A stretch of 64,000 nt of DNA from Lucifuga dentata (taxonomy: Eukaryota > Chordata > Actinopteri > Ophidiiformes > Bythitidae), in assembly GCA_014773175.1 (NCBI GenBank), contig VXCM01001257.1, forward strand, positions 124,001 through 188,000, read 5' to 3'. Within the stretch, counting starts at the first letter, position 1. Every line of letters begins with the position of its first letter. A model generated the notes under the pieces. That model ran no database searches, was not told where the DNA came from, and saw nothing but the letters and a program-made list of their open reading frames with translations. A program made the position numbers and the translations under genes. Shown here piece after piece: positions 10,844 through 23,600 of this stretch.

Positions 10844-10865
10844 TGTCCACTTAGTGGCGCTGTAG
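10844..10865 (+). promoter_or_regulatory. CTCF-like motif 1 (intergenic)
   Basis: TGTCCACTTAGTGGCGCTG matches about 10 of 12 core positions of CCASYAGRKGGC and has the favoured GCGCT extension. It has the same orientation as the stronger motif 79 bp downstream. Confidence 0.35.
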
Positions 10866-10923
10866 CACAGAAGAAGCGATAAAGAACTGTCTGAAGCATA
10901 TTTGCAGCCTGCAGGATAAGACT

Positions 10924-10941
10924 GTCCACCAGGGGGCAGGC
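10924..10941 (+). promoter_or_regulatory. CTCF-like motif 2 (intergenic)
   Basis: TGTCCACCAGGGGGCAGGC contains a perfect 12/12 match to the CTCF core CCASYAGRKGGC (CCACCAGGGGGC). It lies between the end of ralgapb and the prex1 promoter, where an insulator would make sense. Binding is inferred. Confidence 0.5.
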
Positions 10942-11139
10942 AAGGTTTGGACAAACATACAAAAACATGTCTAATTTTTTTAGACATGTTCTAATTTGAA
11001 CAAAAATTGACATGGAAGCTCAAAACAATTAAATGGATCTTTTTGTGGTGAAAAATAAGGTATAAAAACAGGGATTTTTGGAAGTTTTAGCCTGCTCACT
11101 TATAAAAGTATTGAACAATTATTACTGAGTTGTTTCCTC

Positions 11140-11140
<1 letters not shown>

Positions 11141-11189
<49 letters not shown>
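11141..11189. repeat. (AAT)n microsatellite
   Basis: About 16 perfect AAT units. Confidence 0.95.
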
Positions 11190-11592
11190 TGTGATATTGA
11201 CCGGCAGAATGAGCTTAGTATATCATAACATATCCAGGTGCATTTTTTTAAATATAAAAGAACTTTATTGTCCATAACATGTAGGACATTAGGAACACAA
11301 CAACAAAGAACATTTCTTCTAAACTGATGGAGAGACAAAGAATTAATATCAATAGCAATAAATAAATAAAGAATTTTATAAAAAATAAAAAGGCAATGTA
11401 GGAGGGGAAACAAAGGGCTATTACTTGCAAATAAGGATGGCACAGAATGATCAAACAAAACAAAATAGTTGCAAATTGGGTATGAGGATGAAAGGTTTTT
11501 GCTTTTTTTTCATTTTGAAGCATTTTTCAAAATACAATTTGAAATGATTGATAAATTGCACTTTTTTTTTTTTTTTTTTNCCCCCCCCCCCC

Positions 11593-12092
11593 GGCGGTCA
11601 CGGGGTCCTGGGCAGCCAGTTTAGTCCCTTACTCTGTAGGTCCGGCACTGTTAATAGTGTGTCCATGCGAGTTTAAAGCGTGTCATATTTTATTGCGCTT
11701 TTTAATGCTGTCCTGTAATAGATGGTCCCTAAAGGTGTGTGATCGAGCTGTCGGTGTGTGTGTGTGCGTGCTCAGAGCTGCGGCCCCTAGGTGTGTGTGT
11801 GTGTGTGTGTCTGGTCTCCTCCTCCTCCTCCTCCTCCTCGTTTCTCTGAACGGTCTTGTGTTACCGGGCTGTTTCTCTCAGCTGGTGCTGCTTCACACAG
11901 CCGAGCTTTGCGTGTGTTTGGTACTTTTGGTGAACTTTATTTCCAGCGCGTGGCGCATTGCGCATCACCGCTCAGGGGGAGATTTTAGGGAAACTTGCAG
12001 CTGCAAAATGGACTGAAGGAACAACTCCTCAAAGTGTGGATATTTAGGAAAAGAACGGCATTTCTGCAGAGAGAGAGCGTTGAATAACCAGC
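11593..12092 (+). promoter_or_regulatory. prex1: prex1 promoter and 5' UTR region
   Basis: The 500 bases before the start codon are richer in G+C and CpG than the surroundings, with (TG)n at about 11791-11811 and a (CTC)n tract at about 11816-11838. No TATA box is obvious. An in-frame TGA at 12081-12083, four codons before the ATG, limits the start codon choice. The transcription start is not visible. Confidence 0.55.
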
Positions 12093-12236
12093 ATGGAAGA
12101 GGAAGACGGGCATCAGGAGAACGGTATCCACGCCGTGAAGGACTCGGACCGACAGCAGCGGCTCCGGCTTTGCGTTTTAAATGAAATACTGAACACCGAG
12201 AGGGATTATGTCCGGACTTTGCTTTTCCTTAAATCG
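12093..12236 (+). CDS. prex1: prex1 exon 1 (residues 1-48)
   Basis: The ATG is in a fair context (ccagcATGG) with an in-frame upstream TGA. Encodes a short variable N-terminus ([17 protein letters not shown]), then [20 protein letters not shown], the start of the DH domain. Donor gtaaga. The N-terminus is much shorter than I recall for the mammalian protein. Confidence 0.94.
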
Positions 12237-15200
12237 GTAAGATTTGACACGCTCGTTATACTTTGCTTATGATGACTTAACCTGATCACGTTCCGTTCTC
12301 TTGCACGGACAGAACGCGACGCCAAAACTCCAGTCCGAAATCTGCCAATTACGCATCGCCTTCTAATAAGCAAACTCATCTTATATTTTAGAAGACGACC
12401 ATTCATATATTATTAAATGACAGGTTGTGTTTTCTAATTCGGCATTAATTAAATACAACAAGTAGCACAATTTAGAAGAAAAAAAAAACTTTTATTATCG
12501 GCATGGCTGCATTTGCCACACGTTTCCTCAAATACATAAAGCGGAAGAATAAAGTTCTACCTGGATGGTTATTTGCAAGAAGAAAACTTTTTTTAAAATT
12601 CATCCAAATTGCAAATTACTTCTGTGTTTGCAGTGTTTGGCAAGATGATAAAGCGACGGAAATGAATGCGGGGTTTGGTGTGACGTTTAAAAGGCTGCAG
12701 AAGTTAGACGCGCCTTGTTCATCCTGTTAGTGAATGCATCCTGCGCTTAACACTAACAGAAAGTCTAATTTTTTATATTTTCTGGTGACACTGTCATTAA
12801 AATAATGGCTAGATGATTCATGAATAGGCTTTTTGATTGTTGGGGGGGAGGGAGGCGCACAATCATCATTCACACCTTTTCACTCTGCGCGCAATTCACA
12901 CTCGCTTTGCAAATAAATAGATACTCATTAGCATTCAGCAGCATAACGCCTCTTTTTTTTTTTTTTTTTTTTTTTTCCCCCAGAGATAAGGAATCATTAA
13001 AGCATTCTTCAGCAGAGTCTCTTATTCAGATGAGCAGCTCTCTGTTGAATGAACATCCGGGTGGATTTTACACGCTTATTTCAGCCACAGTCCACGGACT
13101 CCCACCTGCAGCAGCCTGTCATCTCTCTTTGTCCTCTCCTCCCCTCATCGTGGCCCTGTCATCTCTCTAGCGTGCACAGTGCAGGTGCTTCTCTGTGCAG
13201 CTGAGCCTCTTGTGATGAAAATTACTTTTCTTTGAGCCTCGACTGCAAAATGAACAGGAACCATCTTTATTTTGACAGCTAGTCTGATTTTATTGTCTTG
13301 CTTTATTCCTCCTTCTCTGCCATCTCTCCTTCAGAACAAGGTCGTGGTCAGCTACAAAACATCTGCCTTATCCCTACTGCCTGACTCTTAAAGGACCATA
13401 CCGGCGGTTTTGCAGATTTCAGCCCAATATACAATACGCATATGCGTTACGTTACTGACAGCCATTTCCCAAACACACTATTGGAGCGTTAAATGATAGA
13501 ATTGTTTTTCCTACCCGCTATAATGAGACTTGAAACATGCTTGAGATAAATAATCCATCACAGGAAATTGTCTATTCAATTTTTTTTTTTTTTTTTTTTT
13601 TTTTGTTTTTTTGTTTTTTTGTCAAAGTAACTTTATTTAACCGGTTCGATGCCGAACTGCATGGAAGACGATGTATGTCTCCGCCAAGGAATATATGCCA
13701 GGAGAAGATGGATTTACTGAGAAATTAAAAACGACCGCACCTTCTACATTTGGATTTGTGTGTTAGCAAGCGAAACAATGAACTTTAAGAATGTTTGATT
13801 TTGAAAGATTAGGGGATTTGGCAAAGTAACATGAAAATTAAAATGTGGTTTTATGTTTTGGAAAACGGTTGTCAGTTATGTAATGTGTATTTGAGTAGTA
13901 TTTATTGCGCTTAAACATGCAAAATCACCAACATGATCCTTTAATAAAGGCAACGTTTGCTCAGAGTTTTCCCTTTTAAGTTGCTGATTATAGGTTGCTT
14001 CTTATGAACATAGTAATGATTCTGTGCATTTTCCCATTTCAGCATCTGGCAAGCATTTGTCAAACATGGTCACGGTTTCCTCTTCCTCTTGTGCTGTCAT
14101 GTGTTTGTGAACTTCCTCAAAGTGCTTTTCTCTCAAAATAATTCTGTTCATCTGTACATTCACAAACAGGAAGCTCACAGTAGTGCCACAAAGGCTTAGA
14201 CGGTCACAAAATCAAATGACGACAATATGATGGAGGTTTAATATGAAATCTGCAACCAAAACAAGACACATTTGCAGAATGGATTGAAATTCTACATCTG
14301 AATTTCACATTTTGGGGGCCAATCTCGGGTCTTTGTGGCCCTGCTTCCTTTCTCTGTTCTTATCTTCTGTTACAAGACAGACACAGCAGGACGTCTTGAC
14401 CTCCTTCCCGGTCTGATTGTTGCATAATGATAAAGACAAAACCCCAAAAAGATTCATCTGGGTTCTTTCCTGTAGATGAATAAAAGCTGTCAGATTCAGC
14501 ATGGAGCCGATACTCTTCCCCATCATCATGCCAATTGGCATCTCTTGATTTAAAGGACCATATCGGTGATTTTGCATTTTTAAGCTACTCACATGCATAT
14601 TACGTCACTGACAACCATCTTCCAAAACATAAAATCGTATTGTAGTTTACCTGTTATTTTGCCAAATTGCCTATATTTTAAAACTGAAATGTTCTGGTGA
14701 CACCTTAAAATAAAATGTTTTGCTGCCAAAGGTTGTCTTTTTTTCAAATTTCTCACTTAAAGCTGTTTTCTCTAGGGACTGTATTCCCTGGTGGAGGCAT
14801 ACATTTTCTTCCGCGTAGCTCTGTGTTGGACCGGTTAAATTAAGTATCTTCGACAAAAAAATAAGAATAATGTTTGGTTAGCTGTAATGGATTACCTACC
14901 TCAAGCAAGTTTCAAATCTCTCCAAGTTGACTATAATAAATTGGAATGAACTGAACCCAGTGGTAGTCTGGAAGGTAGGAAAAACAAATCTAAAACGGAC
15001 CACTCCAGAAATACGTTTTGGAAAATGGTTATGTCAGAAATGCAAAATCATCAAAATGCTGCTTTAGGCGTATTGATTGTGGCTGGAATGGAGTTAAATA
15101 ATAAAGTGTGAGAGAAATTCTGCTGTCATTTGCATCTTTTCCCACTCAGTGTGGATATCTCCACTCTCCTCCAGATAAAACCTGATGATGGTGTTAGATG

Positions 15201-17002
15201 CTAGTGCTGCCACAGAAGAAAAAAACAACAATCACTCCCCTCCACCCACCCCCCCACGCAGTCCTCTGCTAATCTCTCCCATGCCCTCTATGCAGGGTCC
15301 AGCCGAGCCCCCCGTCCCACAGTGGGAGTCAAAGCTTTGTTACCACACGGCTCAGCATGGTGTTGATAAGGGAAGTCTGGCTGTGGGAGCTGAGAACATA
15401 TGGTTTCAGTAAAGATATGGAGTGGGGAGTGGGCGTAGGGTGGGCTGTGGGTAACCGGTCCCTCAGTGAGAAGAGGCGTGATGAGGAATGAAAAGCGAGT
15501 AAGAGATTTGAGTGAAGCGGATTGTGGTTGAAGGGAAATTCCACCCATGGATCCTGTACCGTTATAATAATACGCTGTGACTGTTATATCCTGTGTGCTC
15601 CATGATTTTATTTGTTTTGAGAAGTGTGAAAGGTCACCATTTTGGACTCACCTTCCTGCAACCTCCTTTGTCTAATTTTATCTTTGTTAGTCATCATATA
15701 TATATGATGCACAGAGAATTGATGGCGTCACCAATAGAGAAACAGGAGCTACAGGTTTCCTAACCTGCCTAAACACAACATGTTTGAGGCTGTAATATTG
15801 TCAGCAGCACGTTTACATGCACACTGAAGCTTTGCCTCTGCTGTGACTTTATTTTTTCAAACATCATGTAAACACCATAATGCTTAATCTTTCAAAACCA
15901 AACGTTCAGGTGATGCATCCACCTTAAAATTCAATGTTTTGCCCATTAACACTTACGCATGATTGTAGAAAGCCGTCTTCTCCTGGCACTATTTTCCTTG
16001 GCGGAGACATACAGTGTCTTCTGTGTAGCTTTGTGTTAACTCCGTGCTGAAACGCTAAAATGACATTAATTCAACAAAAAAAAAATTAAATATACATGCT
16101 GATTACTCATCTCAAGCTCGTTTCAAGTCTCTACAAGTTGATTTTACTTAACAGCGTACGGGGATGATCTGAAACCGATGGCAGTTTGGAGGGTAGGAAA
16201 AACAACTGTAAAACTTACCACTCCAGTAACATGTTTTGGAAAATGGTTGGGTGTACTGTAACGTGTGTATGCGAGTTGTATTTATTGGGCTCTAACATGC
16301 AAAATCACCGGTATGGTCCTTTAAGCAACAAGTCATGAATATTTACAAATCAGAGCATCTTTTGAACATAAGACTGATTTTTTTTTTTTCCCTTATGATT
16401 GTTGAGCAGTAGAGCTGAATGAATGAATGGATGGATGGATGAATGAATGAATGAATGAATGAATGAACAAACCAAATGGAATCATGAAGATGTTTTGGCT
16501 CTGAGGATTTAACACTTAAACCTGAGATTTACTGAAACGTTTCCTGCCGTTACTCACATTTGGCCCACAGGAAACTGAAAACTACTCCACCTTTCAGCAA
16601 AACAGACCCAGAAATGCAACATGCATCACCGCAGCAGCCATGTGTGGTTTCAGCATGGATGTAAAACTTTAACCCCATCTGCAGGCAGCTGATTGTTTTT
16701 TTTCCTCGTTGGGCTTCCCCTTGGGTAAAGGGTCGGAACTGGACAGCAGTTTGATGGAATGACAGATTGACCGCATCGCTCTTGTTGCCTCATGGCAGAT
16801 TCATTCTCCACCTCGCTTTGTGCTCTGCACAGCGACGATTCTCCATCGCAACGATTGTGACGACATTCAGAACAGATGCTTATCCAGCTTTTGCATCTGG
16901 GCGATGATTGGAACGTCACTCGTCTCCCGGCAATTACTGGTGCCAAGAGCTCATCCAGCATGCTGGAGGGAGAGATGTGGGGATACTGGGAGGAGAAGAG
17001 TG

Positions 17003-17036
<34 letters not shown>

Positions 17037-20000
17037 AGAGGGATCCCCAACTGGCGGNACTTTAGTTGCACTTATCTTGGGATTGCGTGGTCATAAAATG
17101 TCATGCTTGGGCTCATTTTGTTCAAGAGAATCTAAGCTTTCTGAAGATATTATATATCTCCATTTTATTGAGAAATGGTGATCATAAACCATCGTGAACG
17201 CTACATAGGGATGAGCACATGGTCTCCAGTCTGTCAGTGGAATATTATGCACATATTACACACGGGGAACGCATGCCTATTGCCATGGCTACGTAAAAGC
17301 TGATAGGACCACTGACCCATCAATCAAATCCTCTGCTAGGTCTACTATCAAAACACAGAGAGGGATTTTAAAATTTAGACTGCCCTCGGAAGTTACATCA
17401 TCGAGAAGTGACGAAGCTAGGTTTTAGCTCAGAGGCTATCTTGTGCTTTAGTTAATTTATCTTAGGATTGCATGGTCATAAAATGTCATGCTTGGGCTCA
17501 TTTTGCTTGGGAGAATCTAAGCTTTCTGAAGATATTCATATATCTCCATATTTATTCTCCATTCTCCATATTTCTCCATTTTTTCTGCATTGGGGGTAGT
17601 GGCCCTTGGCTTGGCATGCTTTACATAATTTGGTCCTTGGGGAAAACTAGTTGGGAACCCTGGATTAGAGGATTCATTTTGCTCCGTGCTATCATTGGGA
17701 ATCTCTAAATCGCCTCTTCAAGGAGGGTGGCAGAAGTAAACTTCAATTCAATTTCACGTTTACAGATAACGGCTCTTCTCCAGCTTTTGTTGCGACAGGT
17801 TTCACCTCTTTGTGTTTGAATTGATTGTTTCTTAGCGGGGATTTTCTTTTGGGCGAAGCTTTGTTGACCTAATCCCGGCTACTGGATTTCCCCCCGACCG
17901 TGAGATGAAGGCTGTCTATGACATGAATATGGCCAGTGGCGTCATACGCAGCAGACATCAGGGATTTTCCTTCAAAACCATAAAAATAAGCTGTTTGTGT
18001 TTTCTGACCATATACTGGCTGCAGCTTTATGCATCCTGCCCGCGAAACAACAGTGGAATTACCATGGCCAATAAGTTAGTCAGCTTTGACCTTCCTTATG
18101 ATTCTTAGCAGAGACTGTGTGTGTGTGTGTGTGTGAGTGAGTGAGTGAGTGAGTGAGAGAGACTGACCAGGAAGGCCTTGTCAGTGTTGCGGGATAATAG
18201 GAAACATCTGGAAATCCTGCCCTCTTTGACCCTCGCTTTTGGCCACACATGTATGCATTTAAAGGACTATACCGGCCATTTTGCATGTTTGAGCCTAATA
18301 TATTCAGTTTTCATTCATGTTACGTTACTGACAATCATAAAACCGTATTTCAGCTTTCCTGATATTTTGCAAAATCTCTTAATCTTTCTAAATCAAATAT
18401 TCAAGTGATACACCCACCTTAAAAATCCATGTTTCTCCTGCTAATAGTTACGCAGCCTTATGAAGTCACGGTCCTTTAAATTTTTCCATAAACGCAGGTC
18501 TTCTTTTGGGACTATATTCCCTGGTGGAGGCATACATTCACTCTGCGCTTTTTATTGCATTTAAATGATAAAATTACATAACTTCTAAAAAAACTTGAAT
18601 ACACGTCTTGTTGGCGATGATGGATTACGCATTCCAAGAACGTTTCAAGTATCAACAACTTGATTTTAATAGCATATAAGAATGAATTGAAACCAATGGT
18701 GGTCTGGGAAGGTAGGAAAAACATTTTTAATTCACCGTTCCAGTAGTATGCTTTGGGAAATGATTGTCAGTAACGTTACATGTATGAAAATTGAATATAT
18801 TAGGCTCAAACATGCAAAATCGTCGGTAAGGTCCTTTAATATGAATGTGCATCTTTGTCCATAAATGATGTCTGCACATCTAAAGGACAGCAGCAGCTTC
18901 TTTTGTTGATATGTTCACCTGAAGTTACAGTTGATGGTGTTTAACCGAGCAAACAGGATGACACGTGTACACACACAAACACACACACAAACACATACAT
19001 TCTCAGCCAGCGCCCAGGAAAGCAGATGGAAACCGCTCTGAGCTTCCTCTTCAAACTTCCTTCTTCTTTTTTCTCTCTCTCCATCTCGCTCTCTCTCCAC
19101 TCTGGTGGGGAAAGACCAGCATCAGGTTTCTTTGCTGAGGTATAAATAGCTCTGGTTTGTAACTCTCATCTTGTCCACAGTGCTGGTGGTTTCATCTCCC
19201 TGCAACCTCAGCCCCACTGAAATCATACGACACACATACACAGAGGGGAGGGGAAACAGCCCGTGGAGTGTGAGCAGCAGGTAGAACAGTTACTGCAGCA
19301 GCCTGCTGGGCTTTTATTGTTACTGGGCTTTATAAACTCTCTGAGACATGAGAGACGGTCTCATCGTGTAGCTGCTAACACCCGGAATTATCCAACAGGT
19401 GATGAAGGTCGCACCTGGTCCTAGTTTTTTTTTTTTTTTTTTTTTTTTTGTTGCTTAAATGAAGAAGAGTTAATTTAGGAATTCATACCCTCTGATTGAA
19501 ATAAATCATAGAAGATTGTATCTTTTACGTGCTGAATAACCTCTCTGACTCCTGCTGTTTCGTAAGCTTTGTGATTAATCGTTATGTTTTCAGGATATCT
19601 AAAAAAAAAAAAAAAAAAAAAGTTTGAGTTTGATAAAATATGTACATAAGTGGGACTTTGGTCAAGTATCATTTGAGTAGATTTTTAGGCTAATCTGGAC
19701 CTCAATACAGTTTTTTTTCTTTTTTTTTTCTTTATTTTACTAAAAAATTGGGCATATTTGTCAACATTTTTGGCTAAATATATATATATATATATACATA
19801 AAAAAAAAAAACTCCTGCCACTGTATTTTCTGATGGACCATCAACAGTTTAGCCAAGATCCAGATTATTGATCCTTATCTGCTGAATTAATATACTGCCA
19901 CCATGTGTAGCTAAAATGATGCTGATTCCTCAGCATGATACGGTTTTGACATATTTTGAAGTTATAGACAATAAACATCTGATTTTATACTGACACAGAG

Positions 20001-20554
20001 GTGAAGTCAGAGGATTGTTTGGCTTTGTGGGTATTTGATTTCTTTTTCACTGGTGCTCAGCCCGCGCTAAGAACCAGCCTGCATTTCTGTAGCTTTGGAG
20101 CTGAATGAACAACACATTGATTTGATATACTGTTAAGGCTATGATGACACATGACACTAACCAGGTATGTATGTTCCTCCAACACTGACTTTAAAGGTGC
20201 TGTGAGCTGGTTTTCTGTCCTCCAAAAACTGAGTCCATTAACTGATAGTTACTTTTGCATTGTCCAGAGCCACTTTTGCTGAGTTTCCTCTTGCAGTCTG
20301 TGTAGTCTTTCTTTAAGTTCTTAAAGGAGCATACCGGCCATTTTGCATGTTTGAGCCTAATATATTCAATTTTCATACGCGTAATGTTGCTGACAATCAT
20401 TTCCCAAAACATACTACTGGAACAGTGGAAATTTTCTCTTACCTTCCAGACCGTCATTGGTTTCAGTTCATGCTGCTATTAAAATCAGCTTGATACTTGA
20501 AACGTTCTTGCGATAGGTAATCCATCATTGCCAACAAGACATTTATTCAGGTTT

Positions 20555-20616
<62 letters not shown>

Positions 20617-23600
20617 NNNNNNNNNNNNNNNNNNNNNNNNNNNNNNNNNNNNNNNNNNNNNNNNNNNNNGTAACTATTAGCAGGAGAAACATGGATTTTT
20701 AAGGTGGGTGTATCACTTGAATATTTGATTTTGAAAGATTAAGAGATTTTGCAAAATATCAGGAAAGGGAAAGCTGAAATATGGTTTTATCCTTTGGAAA
20801 ATGATAGTCAATAACGTAACCTACAAGAAAATTGAATATATTAGGCTCAAACATGCAAAATGGCCAGTATGGTCCTTTAAGTTTAAGTTAAACTGAAATG
20901 CTGTTAATTGCTCCTGCTGCTTGTTTCACAATGGCGGTTCAGGAAACCAGCGTGTGTCCGTCCTGGTTCATGACGTCACGGTTCCTTCGCTCCAGACCAG
21001 CATGTTTTTGGGGCTAAAAAAGGCGACACAGGAACCGTTTTTTTCTGGCCGAACACATTTGTTTTGTGATGGAAATGCCCTGAAATGTTGGTAGTTTGGC
21101 TCCAGCACTGGCACAGCCCCTATGAAAAAGGAGTACCAGTGCAGATTGGTCAATGATGCTGCCATTACCAAAGACCTGCAGCACAGATTATTAATACAGA
21201 CACTGATATTAGTACATCTACTGCCACATCTCCAGTTCCCAGCTCAGCAAAATATTACATAAAATCAGGTAAATCCCAGCTTCCTGCTTAATCTCACTGC
21301 TCTCTTTTAGTCGTGTGTTGATAAGCCATTTCTTCAAGGCATAAGACTGCATCAGGAATTTTAGGAATTCAACTTAACAAGTCTAAACCACTGTAACACC
21401 CAGAGGCATGATGTCAGGAAAACACCACCCCTCCTCCTCTTCCACCACCAATGTTTTTAAATGCTTTGTAGGTCCTTAGATTGATTTATAGGCTCAGTAC
21501 AAAAGGATGACTTTGATGATAATGCTGAAATCATCTTCCATTAAATTGTAGTTATTTGTTTTTTTGAATTAAAGTGTACATGTGGCGCTCTGTTGGTTAA
21601 GCCGTGAATCTGTTCAGGAATGTTTGCTGTGGAATCTGAGGTGAATGGAAAGATTTCTAAAGTAGGAAATGTCAGTAGCGTATTAGGCTAATGATTGCTT
21701 CATCGGGTCGTGTTCTGTCAGGAATGCAGGCCAAAGAGACTTTTCGGATGCTCTGTTTTGTCCACATGAGGTAATTTTTAGGACTGGAGCACGAGCCAGG
21801 AAGAAGCTTTAGCACGGCAGACACATGATACAGCAGGTGACTTGTCCTCGATTGTAAAAGCACCGCAACACAAGGTGGATAATATCTCCTTCGAGATCGT
21901 GACCCGGACAAAGTCAGAACAAGTCCTCTTTCAGTTCCTGCAGCAGACGCCTGGTGCTGCAGCGGTGCAGCAGAGTTTCTGTTTGGCTGCACGGGTGAGC
22001 AGGACAGCGTGGAGTGGAATTACCTCCGCCTTCCCCTGGGAGCTTCCTGTTTTGTTTACGAACAGAGGCCGTGAGCTTACGATGTTTGTTGGGTTTCTCA
22101 AGTACAACCAGATGTGTGGCTTCTTTTGGGGAGTCAAAGGTCACATGCCTCAGAGAAATACTAAACAATGAAAGAATATAAGAACACAAGTCTGCGTCGT
22201 GACAGAACCTGTTAAAGTGTAGATGATAACAGCAAAGTTAATAAATGAATGTTGAGAGTTCACATGACGAAACCAGAGGACACAGTACATTTACGTACAT
22301 GTATTAAAGCAACAATGCATCAGGAAATGCATGCAGAGGTGGCTTATTTTGATTATGATTTTAATGTGCCTGAATAAATCGATTTACAGTCTCGTTATCT
22401 GGGTCTGTTACTTGGACTGAGCTTATGCCAATTTCAAGGGACATGACATGACATTTGAAAAAAATTGATTTATTGATTTGACTTTAGTCTGAGGTAAAAG
22501 ATTTCACCAATTAGCAGAGAATAGTGCAAAACGTTCAAACCTGTTCAAAACGTGGCTGTTCGAAACGGGCCGGTGTTGTGCCGAAATCTGCATCCCTGCT
22601 GAGAATTGGAGGGATGGATCATATATGTAATCCAAATATTTATTCCTTTAAATAACTTTTATCAAACAGAGATTATGGCACTTCTTAGAGGTAATAACAA
22701 TAATACCTACAGTTAGTCCATTGGGCAGCAGCGAGTCAGTCCTCCATTCTTATTTATTTGTTATTTCTGCTGAAAAATGCGCCCCCCTTTCTGAGCCCTG
22801 AGGAGGCTCACATGACCAAACTCACCCTGTCACATCCAAACAGCCCCAAATATGAGTTTTTAATGTCATTTCATTCCTTCATCTTCAGAAAATTATCTAC
22901 AGTGAGGATGAAAATCTCAGCAGAAGCAGAGATACAGTTTTCAGCAGGGATGCAGATTTCGGCACAGCACCGGACTTTCTGGTGAACGCTGCAGCCTTTA
23001 GTTCTGCACGTCCTCGTTAGCTAGCTTTGTTTGCTGTAAGAGGTCGGGTTGAGACCGTGGCTCTGGACCAGAGCGTATGCCACCACGCCCAGAGCGTATC
23101 CTGCCACACGGACTACTTTTTACCAGCACAGCTCGAGAACCGCTGCACGTTCTTGGGTCCTGAGTTATACCTGCTGAAATTCAACTTCATACAGTTCTAG
23201 AGACATTGGTGCCACAGACAGACAGAGATTTCTGTCTTTATAGTTAGATTTTTACCTTTTCTATTCTTTAACTCAATGTGTTAAGGTGACTGGCATCTTT
23301 ATCCACAGTTCATGACAGCAGCTGACAGATTTCGTCCCACATCTTGATACTGAAGTGCTTTTATTCAGGCATTGGTTCAATTTGATGATATTTTACCAAA
23401 TAATACACCACGTATTACCGGCTCGATCACATGCTTGAGCTGTAATTATGATGACTTTGTTCTTACATGAAACTTTTCCAGTAGTTGCGTGACAATTTAG
23501 CACAGTTTTTGAGGGTTTTGAGGAGTGTTGTTAACTTTGATTGTATGTATATGTTTCAGGTTTGAAATTAAAGTTCCGCACTTTTCTGCTCTGCTTTTCT

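Larger units (their letters stand above)
9767..11580. other. ralgapb-prex1 intergenic stretch
   Basis: No gene is recognised. It holds short poly-A and CA tracts, two CTCF-like motifs, a (TAA)n microsatellite, and sequence at about 11245-11470 that looks like an antisense LINE tail (aactttattgtcc). It ends in a T-run, N and C-run at 11562-11592. Confidence 0.5.
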
